Of a stretch of 29,165 bases of DNA, positions 22,996 to 29,165 are shown piece after piece (the first letter of the stretch is position 1; each line of letters starts with the position of its first letter). This DNA is from HGM10836 sp045580645 (GTDB lineage: Bacteria > Bacillota_I > Bacilli_A > RF39 > UBA660), in the NCBI GenBank assembly GCA_045580645.1, contig JAZNOG010000003.1:1-29165 (forward strand), read 5' to 3'. The notes under the pieces are model-generated. The model ran no database searches and was not told the origin of the DNA. It worked only from the letters and a program-made list of their open reading frames with translations. The position numbers and the translations under genes were made by a program.

Positions 22996-23298
22996 TTAAA
23001 ATATACTTAATAATGTTCTTTCTTGTCCCATTAGAGCATTTGCATTTGGAGCACTATAAAGCTTACAGATAGCAAACTTTTTCTCATAATGTTGTATAGC
23101 AATTCTGTAACAATCCAATATCATATTTCTTAATTCAATAGAATTACTTAATACTGTTACAAAAGCTCTTGCTTCTGATTCTGTTCTACCACTATCTATA
23201 ATGAAAGATATAGTCACTAGAACTATATCATCCATATTCATTACTTTTACTCCAAATGAATTTTCTCTAAGTATTCTGAGAATAATTTCTCTATCCAT
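22996..23298 (-). CDS. Hypothetical protein, 100 aa
   Basis: A small, largely helical unrecognised protein: VLVTISFIIDSGR, EARAFVTVLSNSIELRNMI, and a central helix with the RIAIQHYEKKF segment. The C-terminus (GQERTLLSIF) is short and polar. Its ATG overlaps exon 2 of the Sak4-like ATPase gene by 8 nt, so it is read from the same mRNA and possibly coupled to the spliced message. No membrane segment or metal site is evident. Confidence 0.66.
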   Translation of the reverse strand: MDREIILRILRENSFGVKVMNMDDIVLVTISFIIDSGRTESEARAFVTVLSNSIELRNMILDCYRIAIQHYEKKFAICKLYSAPNANALMGQERTLLSIF

Positions 23299-23507
23299 AA
23301 ATTTCTCTTAACTTCTCTACTACTATAGACAAGTCATTAGGAATTTCATCTGGCAAATCATCCAATACACCAAGACTATCCTTAGCTGGGTATTCTCCAT
23401 CAAATTCCTTTAGGAATGTCTTAATAGGTTTCTTGTTTTCTGGGTCATAACCTACTTTACCAAAGAGAAGAATATCGAATTTTCCTTCAGGTGTGATGTA
23501 GTCATCC
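23291..23507 (-). CDS. Sak4-like RecA-fold ATPase, exon 2
   Basis: This stretch has no start of its own. It reads DDYITPEGKFDILLFGK, then a linker with EFDGEYPAKDSL, and ends VVEKLREIYG with a TAG at 23291-23293. DDYITPEG is the natural continuation of the exon 1 sequence KTTGKMV, the usual C-terminal strand of Sak4-type ATPases. The split valine codon (GT from exon 1, G from exon 2) is restored by splicing. The completed protein is 256 aa. Confidence 0.88.
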
Positions 23508-24392
23508 CTTTATTCACACCTAGGACACACTTTAATGTAGTTAATTACTCTACTATGCCCTACTACATATTTCTATGTAGTACTGACTATATCTTCAATA
23601 GATTTTCTTTTAGCCCACCAAGCCTTTATAGTTTCACTTCTTTTTCTTTTGGATTCCTCACTCTGTAATATACCTTTATGAGATTCTGATAATTTCTTTT
23701 TAGTTTCCAAAGAAGCTTTTCTGCCTTTATTAGCTTTACCTATATTAAGCTTGTGTTCTTCTGAAAGAGGTTTTCCTTTAAGTCTTAAACTCATCCTTTC
23801 CTTAAATTCTTCGGTATGTTTTCTTCCTCTATTAACTTCCCTTAATTTACATATAGTATCTTGATTATGAATAAAACCTTCACAACCGTCTCCCCCTATA
23901 GTTAAATTAATAAGGTTAGGAAATTGAGAAATCCAATATTTCTCTCTTTCTTGCCATATAGAGTGTTCACATTCCTCTAAAAGTTCTATAATAGGTCTTT
24001 TATTATCTGACAGAATTTTCAATATCCAGTTAGACAAGTGTTTATTATGCTTATTACCTTTAGCATTAGCTATGTGATTGCCTAATCTTCTACTTAAACT
24101 TCTAACAGTTTTACCTACATATCTGACTTCTAAAGTATCAGGATGTTTTAATATATAAATTCTAACATTTCTATTGTCTACCATTTCCAAAAATGATTAA
24201 TTACTTCATTAATGTACTCTCCCACAACAGGAGATAGTCGATGAACCTTGAACTACTTGAGTTCCTTGGCTGCTGATTGCCCAATCCTTTTAATTTTCAA
24301 ACATTCAAGCCTACTATTACTAGTTACTTTGTAGTTTAAAAGGCTCTAAGGGTGTTCCAGCAATTAGATAGATAATGGCAGATGACTAACCT
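23508..24392 (-). ncRNA. Group I intron in the Sak4-like ATPase gene
   Basis: Read on the minus strand, P1 pairs exon ATGGT with intron GCCAT, with the U-G wobble at the splice site. P (AATTGCTGGAACACC) lies at 24365-24351, Q (AATCAGCAGCCAAGG) at 24278-24264, R (GGTTCATCGACTATC) at 24247-24233, and S (GAAGATATAGTC) at 23596-23585. R GACTA and S TAGTC form P7. P9 is ACTACATA-GAAA-TATGTAGT (23581-23562). P10 pairs the first nine exon 2 bases (GGATGACTA) with intron TAGTCATCT next to the P1 guide. The intron ends in G at 23508 and is 885 nt. A TCTCC/GGGAGA hairpin after R may be P7.1. Splicing restores K-M-V-D-D-Y in frame. Confidence 0.92.
23573..24184 (-). CDS. GIY-YIG homing endonuclease in the ATPase intron
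   Basis: The 203-residue protein starts at the ATG at 24184; an in-frame TTG at 24190 is rejected. The GIY-YIG domain begins VRIYILKHPDTLEVRYVGKT with the arginine in RSLSRRLGNH, and E-R-E in the IWQEREKYWISQFPN helix supplies the metal-binding glutamate. The C-terminal half has repeated NUMOD3-type helices (GRKHTEEFKERM, GKPLSEEHKLNIGKANKG, GRKASLETKKKLSESHKG) that bind DNA. The frame lies between intron elements R and S, and its last codons (E-D-I-V-S) are encoded by S itself. Presumably it cuts intronless alleles of the ATPase gene. Confidence 0.92.
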   Translation of the reverse strand: MVDNRNVRIYILKHPDTLEVRYVGKTVRSLSRRLGNHIANAKGNKHNKHLSNWILKILSDNKRPIIELLEECEHSIWQEREKYWISQFPNLINLTIGGDGCEGFIHNQDTICKLREVNRGRKHTEEFKERMSLRLKGKPLSEEHKLNIGKANKGRKASLETKKKLSESHKGILQSEESKRKRSETIKAWWAKRKSIEDIVSTT

Positions 24393-24946
24393 ACCATTTT
24401 GCCCGTGGTCTTGAATTTATAAGAGATAGAGTCACCATTCTTATCCTTATACTCTTCATAGTGAGCACAACAGATAATATTCTTATTCTCTGGCATACCT
24501 TTGAAAGCATCAAAGATTAGACCCATACCATAGCCAATCTGCTTAGGAGTATCCCATCCTCCCTTCATAGCATTAGCCATATAGAAGTCTTGTGCCAAAT
24601 AATTGAAATCATCAATGATAATGGTCTTATAAGGAGCCTTCTTTAGAATATTAAGAATTTCAGCAACTGCTGCAAATCTGTCAAGACCTGTAAGACCATC
24701 TACCTGTACTCTATTACCAGTTGCAAGAACATTTGCATTGGTAAGTTTCTGAGTAGGCTTACCTACATTTTCTACTCCAATAGTACCTTCAATCAGCTTA
24801 AAGTTAGGGTTGGGAACACCTCTACCAATACACTGAATGACGTAAGTTTCTTTAGGGTCAAGACCCTTAATACCAAGTTTCTCTCTACCACAATATGAAG
24901 TGGTTTTACCAAAACCTGATTTAGCCAAAACTAGAATTTTCGCCAT
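24393..24946 (-). CDS. Sak4-like RecA-fold ATPase, exon 1
   Basis: Single-strand annealing or recombination ATPase. Walker A is AKSGFGKTT (8-16), and Walker B is TIIIDDFNYL (108-117). An AHYEE segment (161-165) follows the ICC strand, and the exon breaks at KTTGKMV. Sak4-type proteins are RecA-core ATPases that pair with phage exonucleases, consistent with the RecE-like gene in this operon. Unspliced, the frame reads only G and a stop after MV. The ATG at 24946 directly precedes AKILVLAK; an in-frame TTG at 24991 would add a 15-residue segment overlapping the DnaB-like gene and is rejected. Confidence 0.88.
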
Positions 24947-24971
24947 TGTTTTTGTTTTAATAATGTTATTT

Positions 24972-26192
24972 TTACTTGAAAAGGGTTGCAAACTTACTAA
25001 TTAGTTTTTTAATATGCAAACCTTTATTAAATTTTCTTATCCCATAACTAAAGAATGTCTTAGAAGTATTACCAATTCCCCTTAGGTACTTGACATATTC
25101 ATATACCTTATCCATATTGGCTTTATCATCTGGTCTAGGTAATTCTTCAAACCTACATACAGCACCATCAAAGAATAATGGACATAATCCTCCCATCTCA
25201 CCATCTCTATTTACAATCATTTCAAGAAATCTGATATTATCCTTAAACCTGGATATGTCATATCCTTCATATTCTTTCAATGCAAATCTGAATGGAGAGA
25301 AAAGACCTAGTACTACATTACTATCTCTAGAAGTATACTTACTATCTCCCAAACCAGCTACAGAAGGTCTTACCCTACCTATTTTAAAGGCTTCATTACC
25401 TTCTTGGTCAAATGCTTGCTGCTGAATAACTACAGGAGAATAATGGTATCTATTTCTAAGATACTTGGCACAATACTCACTAAGTTTATCCATAGATTGC
25501 TTTAGAGTCATTCCTCTTTCAGTATCTATAAGATTAATGGTGTCTATAATGATTAGTCTGTATTCATTAGGATTATCTTGTTCATATCTATCAAATACTT
25601 CCTTTTCATATAATAAACCATGCTCATCTTTATAGGATTTCTTTTTATTGTGTACTGTACCATGTTCTTCTGCATAAGTCTTACAGTATTTAAAGATACC
25701 TGTAGGATTAGCAGCTTCTTCAGGAAATATTACATGTTCTTCGAAATACTTTAGAATATCTTGAATTTCATCTGTATTGATAACATCCAATATCTCTTGA
25801 GATACAGCAGATGCAGTACTTCTGAGGTCTCGTGGACTAATCCTTATCTTACCTTGACTAAAGTCAAACAGTAACCAAGATATGAATCTTTGCATAATTC
25901 TCTCTGGAGTTTCTTCCAAAGGGAAATACAATATCTTGATATCAATATCTGCTTTAGTGAAGTAACAAAACATAAGAGGTTTGTAGATAAAGGTATATGA
26001 GGTGAATTGAGACTTACCACCTTTAGTAAATGAAGTTACTGTATAATAACAGGCTTGTTCTATACCAATAAAGTCATTACTAAATCTCTTAAAAGGAGAT
26101 GGAATACAATTCAATTGTCCATCAAGTATTCTCTGTCTTCTTTCTCCTAGATTAGCTACAACTCTATCTCTTAAACTCAAATCATTTCCCAT
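24972..26192 (-). CDS. DnaB-like replicative helicase (C-terminal RecA domain)
   Basis: A 406-residue hexameric-helicase-type ATPase lacking a DnaB N-terminal primase-binding domain. Walker A is SFTKGGKSQ (54-62), the H1a-like acidic motif is YFPLEETPERI, Walker B is RLIIIDTINLI, and the sensor-like SPVVIQQQAFDQEG and GDSKYTSRDSNVVL follow, matching the DnaB H3/H4 order. It likely unwinds the fork 5'-3' and works with the primase encoded 3.5 kb downstream and the polymerase. The basic C-terminus (GIRKFNKGLHIKKLISKFA) may contact partners. Confidence 0.88.
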   Translation of the reverse strand: MGNDLSLRDRVVANLGERRQRILDGQLNCIPSPFKRFSNDFIGIEQACYYTVTSFTKGGKSQFTSYTFIYKPLMFCYFTKADIDIKILYFPLEETPERIMQRFISWLLFDFSQGKIRISPRDLRSTASAVSQEILDVINTDEIQDILKYFEEHVIFPEEAANPTGIFKYCKTYAEEHGTVHNKKKSYKDEHGLLYEKEVFDRYEQDNPNEYRLIIIDTINLIDTERGMTLKQSMDKLSEYCAKYLRNRYHYSPVVIQQQAFDQEGNEAFKIGRVRPSVAGLGDSKYTSRDSNVVLGLFSPFRFALKEYEGYDISRFKDNIRFLEMIVNRDGEMGGLCPLFFDGAVCRFEELPRPDDKANMDKVYEYVKYLRGIGNTSKTFFSYGIRKFNKGLHIKKLISKFATLFK

Positions 26193-26193
26193 A

Positions 26194-26787
26194 TTATTTT
26201 AATGTTGAAGTCCAATCACTGTTCATACTATCTTCCTGACCAGCATTTTCAATCCAGTTAGCTAAATCTGATACTTCATCTACATACCTATTACCTTCAG
26301 CATCTGTTTTAACTTCATCTTTCCATATAAAGTACTTTAAGACTCTCATATAGGAATAATTTCCATTAAATGAAGATACATACCTTTTTGCAGCATCTAT
26401 TATCTGTTGGTCTGTATATTTTCCATAGAGCTTAAAAAACTTCTTCAGCCTTAAAATGTTATCCTTTTTATTTCCTCGAAAATAATGACAGGTTCCTGTT
26501 TTCTTTTCTTTAGGAAATTGTTCCATTAATTTAAGAGCTAAATTTTCAAGTCTCTCAGGTGATTGACTGGATTTATCAGAATCTAGTAAGATAGAAGAGG
26601 CTACATCATCCCATCTTTGTGTTATCATGTAGCCCTTAAACATGTCTTTAACTACTATCTTTCTATTTTCCATAGACTGAAAAAGTTTTGCTAAATCTTC
26701 GCAAGATTTTATAAGAAGAATAGCAAATAATTCACTCATATCCAAACCCTTCTTTTTGCAGATTTCTTCATTGATACTTATTGTCAT
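26194..26787 (-). CDS. Hypothetical replication protein, possible helicase loader, 197 aa
   Basis: Unrecognised at family level. The first half is helical (MSELFAILLIKSCEDLAKLF). The second half has KKFFKLYGKYTDQQIIDAAKRYV and YSYMRVLKYFIWKDE followed by DLANWIENA, a pattern common at the ends of phage replication-initiation and helicase-loading proteins. It sits 1 nt upstream of the DnaB-like helicase gene and overlaps the SF2 helicase by 4 nt. A helicase-loader role is inference from that arrangement. Confidence 0.68.
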   Translation of the reverse strand: MTISINEEICKKKGLDMSELFAILLIKSCEDLAKLFQSMENRKIVVKDMFKGYMITQRWDDVASSILLDSDKSSQSPERLENLALKLMEQFPKEKKTGTCHYFRGNKKDNILRLKKFFKLYGKYTDQQIIDAAKRYVSSFNGNYSYMRVLKYFIWKDEVKTDAEGNRYVDEVSDLANWIENAGQEDSMNSDWTSTLK

Positions 26788-27923
26788 ATTATTATGCTTC
26801 TTATATTATCTACAATAATAATAGAATCCTTATCATACTCTTCAATCATCTTTTCTATTAATTCCTCTTCTCTTGTATTAACAAAGTAAGGAATAATGAT
26901 GACAGGAGATTTATGTCTAAGTATTCTACCAACTCTCTGCTTTACTATAATCTCTGAACTATTCAAATTGCAGAATATTCCTATTCTACAATTTGTCAAG
27001 TTCACACCTTCATTAAGAATATTTACAGCAGTGATATGTTTAATCTTATTGGTATTAAACATCTCAAGATTCTTTATTGAAGATTTATTCTTCGAGGTAA
27101 TATTATATTTACCTAATCTCTCTGACTGTTCAATACTACTACAGAAGGTTAAAGTCTTGTAATTTCTGAATTTATCAAGAAGAGATAGTACAAGACTTTC
27201 TTTTTGTTCAGCACACCATTTCAGTCTTTTGCCTGCTGTAGAAAGCCACAAATTCTTTATTCTCTCATTTCTAGAGTTAAAGTATTTGTTCTTGTACCAA
27301 TCTATAAGTGAAGAAACACTATCATAATAACCTTTCTGAGTAGTAATTATATCCCTACCAAACTTCTTAATCTTAAAACAATAGTTCTTTTCATCTAAAG
27401 ATAATGGAATAAGATATACTGTAGGTTCAGGTAATACTTCATCTTCTACAGCTTCTCTTAGTCCACACTTGATTACTTCAGCATCATAGTTATTGATGAA
27501 ATAATCTCTCATGTCTCTCTTGATAGTGGCAGACAGTCCAATGAAAGACTCATTGATATGGATAGTCTCCAATACATCAATTCTTGCTTCTGACAAATGC
27601 TGCATCTCATCTGCCACTACTACATCAAAGTATGAGTTCTCATAGTTCTTTAATGACTCATAGCATTCAATGGTAATATAGTCAGACTTGATACCTCCCC
27701 ATTTCTCAATCTCATCCTTCCAAGTCTGCTTATGCACAGTCTTAGCCACAAGAATAAGTATAGTAGTAGGGCTTTCATCATTCCTGAATACCCTATCACA
27801 TATATGATTAATGAGGTCTATTGCTACTTTGGTCTTTCCGTATCCCGTGATGAGTTCTAAAATTATATATTTATTTTTATCAACTACTTCAAGAGCTTTC
27901 TTTTGTATCTCTTCTCTTTTCAT
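26784..27923 (-). CDS. SF2 DNA helicase (DEAD/SNF2-like)
   Basis: A two-domain superfamily 2 helicase of 379 aa. Motif I is ITGYGKTK (Walker A G27-Y-G-K-T31), motif Ia ILILVAKTV, motif II VVVADEMQHL with D105-E106, motif III GLSAT, and motif VI QRVGRILRH with its two arginines. It is likely a DNA translocase or branch-migration helicase acting in replication or repair. It starts 4 nt inside the end of the GIY-YIG gene (ATGA), so the two are translationally coupled. Confidence 0.92.
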   Translation of the reverse strand: MKREEIQKKALEVVDKNKYIILELITGYGKTKVAIDLINHICDRVFRNDESPTTILILVAKTVHKQTWKDEIEKWGGIKSDYITIECYESLKNYENSYFDVVVADEMQHLSEARIDVLETIHINESFIGLSATIKRDMRDYFINNYDAEVIKCGLREAVEDEVLPEPTVYLIPLSLDEKNYCFKIKKFGRDIITTQKGYYDSVSSLIDWYKNKYFNSRNERIKNLWLSTAGKRLKWCAEQKESLVLSLLDKFRNYKTLTFCSSIEQSERLGKYNITSKNKSSIKNLEMFNTNKIKHITAVNILNEGVNLTNCRIGIFCNLNSSEIIVKQRVGRILRHKSPVIIIPYFVNTREEELIEKMIEEYDKDSIIIVDNIRSIII

Positions 27924-28552
27924 AATAACTGTCTTGTTAAATAAAATCTTTTCTTATATAGGTGATTTTTGCTTTTGATTAAACACCAACTGATAGATTG
28001 TACGGGACCTCCAACATAAGAGGCTGCCTCTTCTAAAGTATTTACTTTACATAATAAAACTTTGTTAAGGTCATAGATGTAAACTCCTTTCTGCCTTTTA
28101 ACACAAGACTTACTATTAGCTTCTCCTATTTTCTTCTTTGTTTCATCAGATAAAGTAACCCCTTTTCTTGGATTAACATAACCATTTCTATAGTTCTCCT
28201 TGAGAGAATTTCTTATTCTCTCTTTAGTACTTTCTAACATATTGCCTACAGCTTTGGTAACTGTAAGTTCAGTATTGTACTCAGGATGTAAGCAATCTAC
28301 ATAAAACTGTTCTCTTTCAATCAATTTATCTTCATTATATTTTTCAAGTACAAAGAAGTGAAATTTGTCTTCTCCATACTTATTCCAAGCATTTTGAAGA
28401 TGAGGACTGTGGTGACTATTATGCCTTAGAGTACTTCTATGTTTCTGCCATCTGCTATAGATGTTTTTACTACTTCCTACATACTTCTTACCATTTTGTG
28501 TATTCAAAATACAGTAAATACCTGAAAACTTAAATTCTTGACCAATAACCAT
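27920..28552 (-). CDS. Free-standing GIY-YIG homing endonuclease
   Basis: The 210-residue protein has FSGIYCILNTQNGKKYVGSS at the N-terminus (GIY and YVG motifs), the arginine in SRWQKHRSTLRH, and the glutamate in LIEREQFYVD. Basic helices and a NUMOD-like region (LSDETKKKIGEANSKS, then KGVYIYDLNKVLLC and EEAASYVGG) follow for DNA binding. Unlike the other GIY-YIG gene it is not in an intron: I find no P/Q/R/S elements around it, and its last 4 nt overlap an intact helicase gene. It has its own promoter and might mobilise itself or neighbouring DNA. Confidence 0.9.
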   Translation of the reverse strand: MVIGQEFKFSGIYCILNTQNGKKYVGSSKNIYSRWQKHRSTLRHNSHHSPHLQNAWNKYGEDKFHFFVLEKYNEDKLIEREQFYVDCLHPEYNTELTVTKAVGNMLESTKERIRNSLKENYRNGYVNPRKGVTLSDETKKKIGEANSKSCVKRQKGVYIYDLNKVLLCKVNTLEEAASYVGGPVQSISWCLIKSKNHLYKKRFYLTRQLL

Positions 28553-28565
28553 ATCTTTTTTCTTA

Positions 28566-28596
28566 CAAAGATAAGGTAAATATTTGAATTAGCCAA
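28566..28596 (-). promoter_or_regulatory. Bacteroidetes-type promoter at the head of the replication operon
   Basis: On the minus strand TTG (28596-28594) is followed by exactly 20 nt and then TATCTTTG (28573-28566). The GIY-YIG ATG is 14 nt downstream of the -7 element. Since genes from here to the terminator at 19656-19698 are tightly packed and I see no other promoter between, this could drive the replication block. Confidence 0.7.
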
Positions 28597-28648
28597 TAGT
28601 TTAAATGAATTACTTATACTATCCAGTTATCAACTCAAGTATCAAACA

Positions 28649-28679
28649 CTTGGTCCCATCTATCTTAGATAGAGCCAAG
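28649..28679 (-). terminator. Possible weak terminator or structured 3' UTR
   Basis: An imperfect hairpin right after the stop of the cell-wall hydrolase gene: outer stem CTTGG/CCAAG, inner stem TCTATC/GATAGA with a 3-nt loop, and an asymmetric bulge. No T-run follows on the minus strand, so it may be a weak terminator or processing site, not a strong one. Confidence 0.35.
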
Positions 28680-29165
28680 CTATTCACTTCCTCTCTTGTC
28701 ATTTCTACTTACAATCCTTTTTAATTTGTTAGTATATTCAGGGTCTTTTGCATATCCTATATCCGATAGGAACTGATAGTAATCCTTCGGAGGATGATAT
28801 TTTCTCTGTATGAAGTCTTTGTACGCTAATACACTCTCAGACCAATGATTAAACTTATAGTATCTCTTATTTTTACTATCATAGAGACCAAATAAGTTAT
28901 TATCATTAGTACAAGTATTAGACTTAAAGTGACCTGTCTCCAATACAGCCTGTGCATAGACTATATTAGGATGAAGAACATCATAGTATTTCAATGCCTC
29001 ACTTAAACCTTCTTCAGGAGTTTTAGTCTTGAATGTAGGAGTATCATTGACTTCTACAATTATTAGTGGAGGAGAAGGCTCTATTTTAGTGAATATGTCT
29101 CTTATCTGCAAGACACAGAGACATGCTACTATACCACTAATAAGAATATTAAAGATTCTTTGTTT
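28680..29165 (-). CDS. Cell-wall hydrolase, glucosaminidase-like, 5' end outside window
   Basis: Residues around YAQAVLETGHFKS and DNNLFGLYDS match the glucosaminidase (muramidase-like) domain, with the catalytic glutamate in LETGHF and the typical WSESVLAYKDF segment. The frame stays open beyond the TTG at 29111 to the right edge, so the gene is truncated by the window. The extra N-terminal residues read NILISGIVACLCVL, a hydrophobic segment with a lipobox-like I-V-A-C, suggesting a signal peptide or lipoprotein anchor. The enzyme would cleave peptidoglycan for lysis or entry. The start codon is not in the window. Confidence 0.8.
   Translation of the reverse strand, partial: KQRIFNILISGIVACLCVLQIRDIFTKIEPSPPLIIVEVNDTPTFKTKTPEEGLSEALKYYDVLHPNIVYAQAVLETGHFKSNTCTNDNNLFGLYDSKNKRYYKFNHWSESVLAYKDFIQRKYHPPKDYYQFLSDIGYAKDPEYTNKLKRIVSRNDKRGSE

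Noticed and set aside
24181..24225. Promoter for the intronic GIY-YIG gene
   Set aside because: A CATTTTTG sequence lies near the start, but it lacks the TA of TAnnTTTG, so it does not match the other three promoters.
24386..24392. Natural stop of the Sak4-like ATPase after M-V-G
   Set aside because: The stop is in the intron. P1, P10 and the conserved DDYITPEG continuation show a split gene.
1..29165. tRNA genes, CRISPR arrays, insertion sequences and attachment sites
   Set aside because: I saw no cloverleaf arms, regularly spaced direct repeats, transposase motifs or flanking inverted repeats. This was by eye only; tRNAscan-SE would settle tRNAs.
1..29165. Stop-codon recoding (TAG or TGA reassigned)
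   Set aside because: Some crAss-like phages recode stops, but genes here end normally with TAA, TAG and TGA, and no family is interrupted except by the two introns.

Overview
This window looks like part of the genome of a tailed phage infecting an anaerobic gut Bacteroidota host, most likely a crAss-like phage (Crassvirales). That placement is inference, because no capsid or terminase gene lies in the window. The sequence is AT-rich, every convincing gene is on the minus strand, and genes are tightly packed with ATGA or TAATG overlaps. Start codons follow A/T-rich leaders with little Shine-Dalgarno sequence. Three promoters match the Bacteroidetes form TTG-N20-TAnnTTTG exactly. The standard genetic code is used.

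In transcription order (high to low coordinates): a 5'-truncated cell-wall hydrolase (28.7-29.2 kb); a promoter and free-standing GIY-YIG endonuclease; then a replication and recombination block with an SF2 helicase, a possible helicase loader, a DnaB-like helicase, a Sak4-like RecA-fold ATPase split by a group I intron carrying a second GIY-YIG gene, three small or DNA-binding candidates, and a Toprim primase (20.5-28 kb). Next is a five-gene ubiquitin-like cassette (15.5-20.5 kb): a ubiquitin-like precursor, an E2-like protein, a JAB/JAMM peptidase, a ThiF/E1-like enzyme and an unknown partner, with an intrinsic terminator after the ubiquitin-like gene. Then come uracil-DNA glycosylase, two PD-(D/E)XK nucleases, anaerobic ribonucleotide reductase NrdD/NrdG, dUTPase, a membrane-anchored retropepsin-like protease, and a family A DNA polymerase (6-15.5 kb). 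Below 6 kb are small proteins (DUF1653-like, DUF3310, HicA-like), a thioredoxin, and thyX, which is split by a group I intron with an HNH gene exactly inside its RHRx7S active-site motif. The long transcription unit ends at a strong terminator at 1.31-1.35 kb. A new promoter then drives a large gene that leaves the window and fuses a circularly permuted YpsA SLOG domain to what looks like the start of a Cas4/RecB-type nuclease.

The genes form a coherent DNA-synthesis programme: dNTP supply (NrdD/NrdG, ThyX, dUTPase, thioredoxin), replisome (PolA, DnaB, primase, helicase, loader) and recombination or repair (Sak4, RecE/Cas4-like nuclease, endonuclease, UDG). The least expected parts are the phage-borne ubiquitin-like conjugation cassette and the two related group I introns, whose splice sites can be placed to the base from P1 and P10 pairings. 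Those placements come from reading by eye, with no covariance model or homology search.
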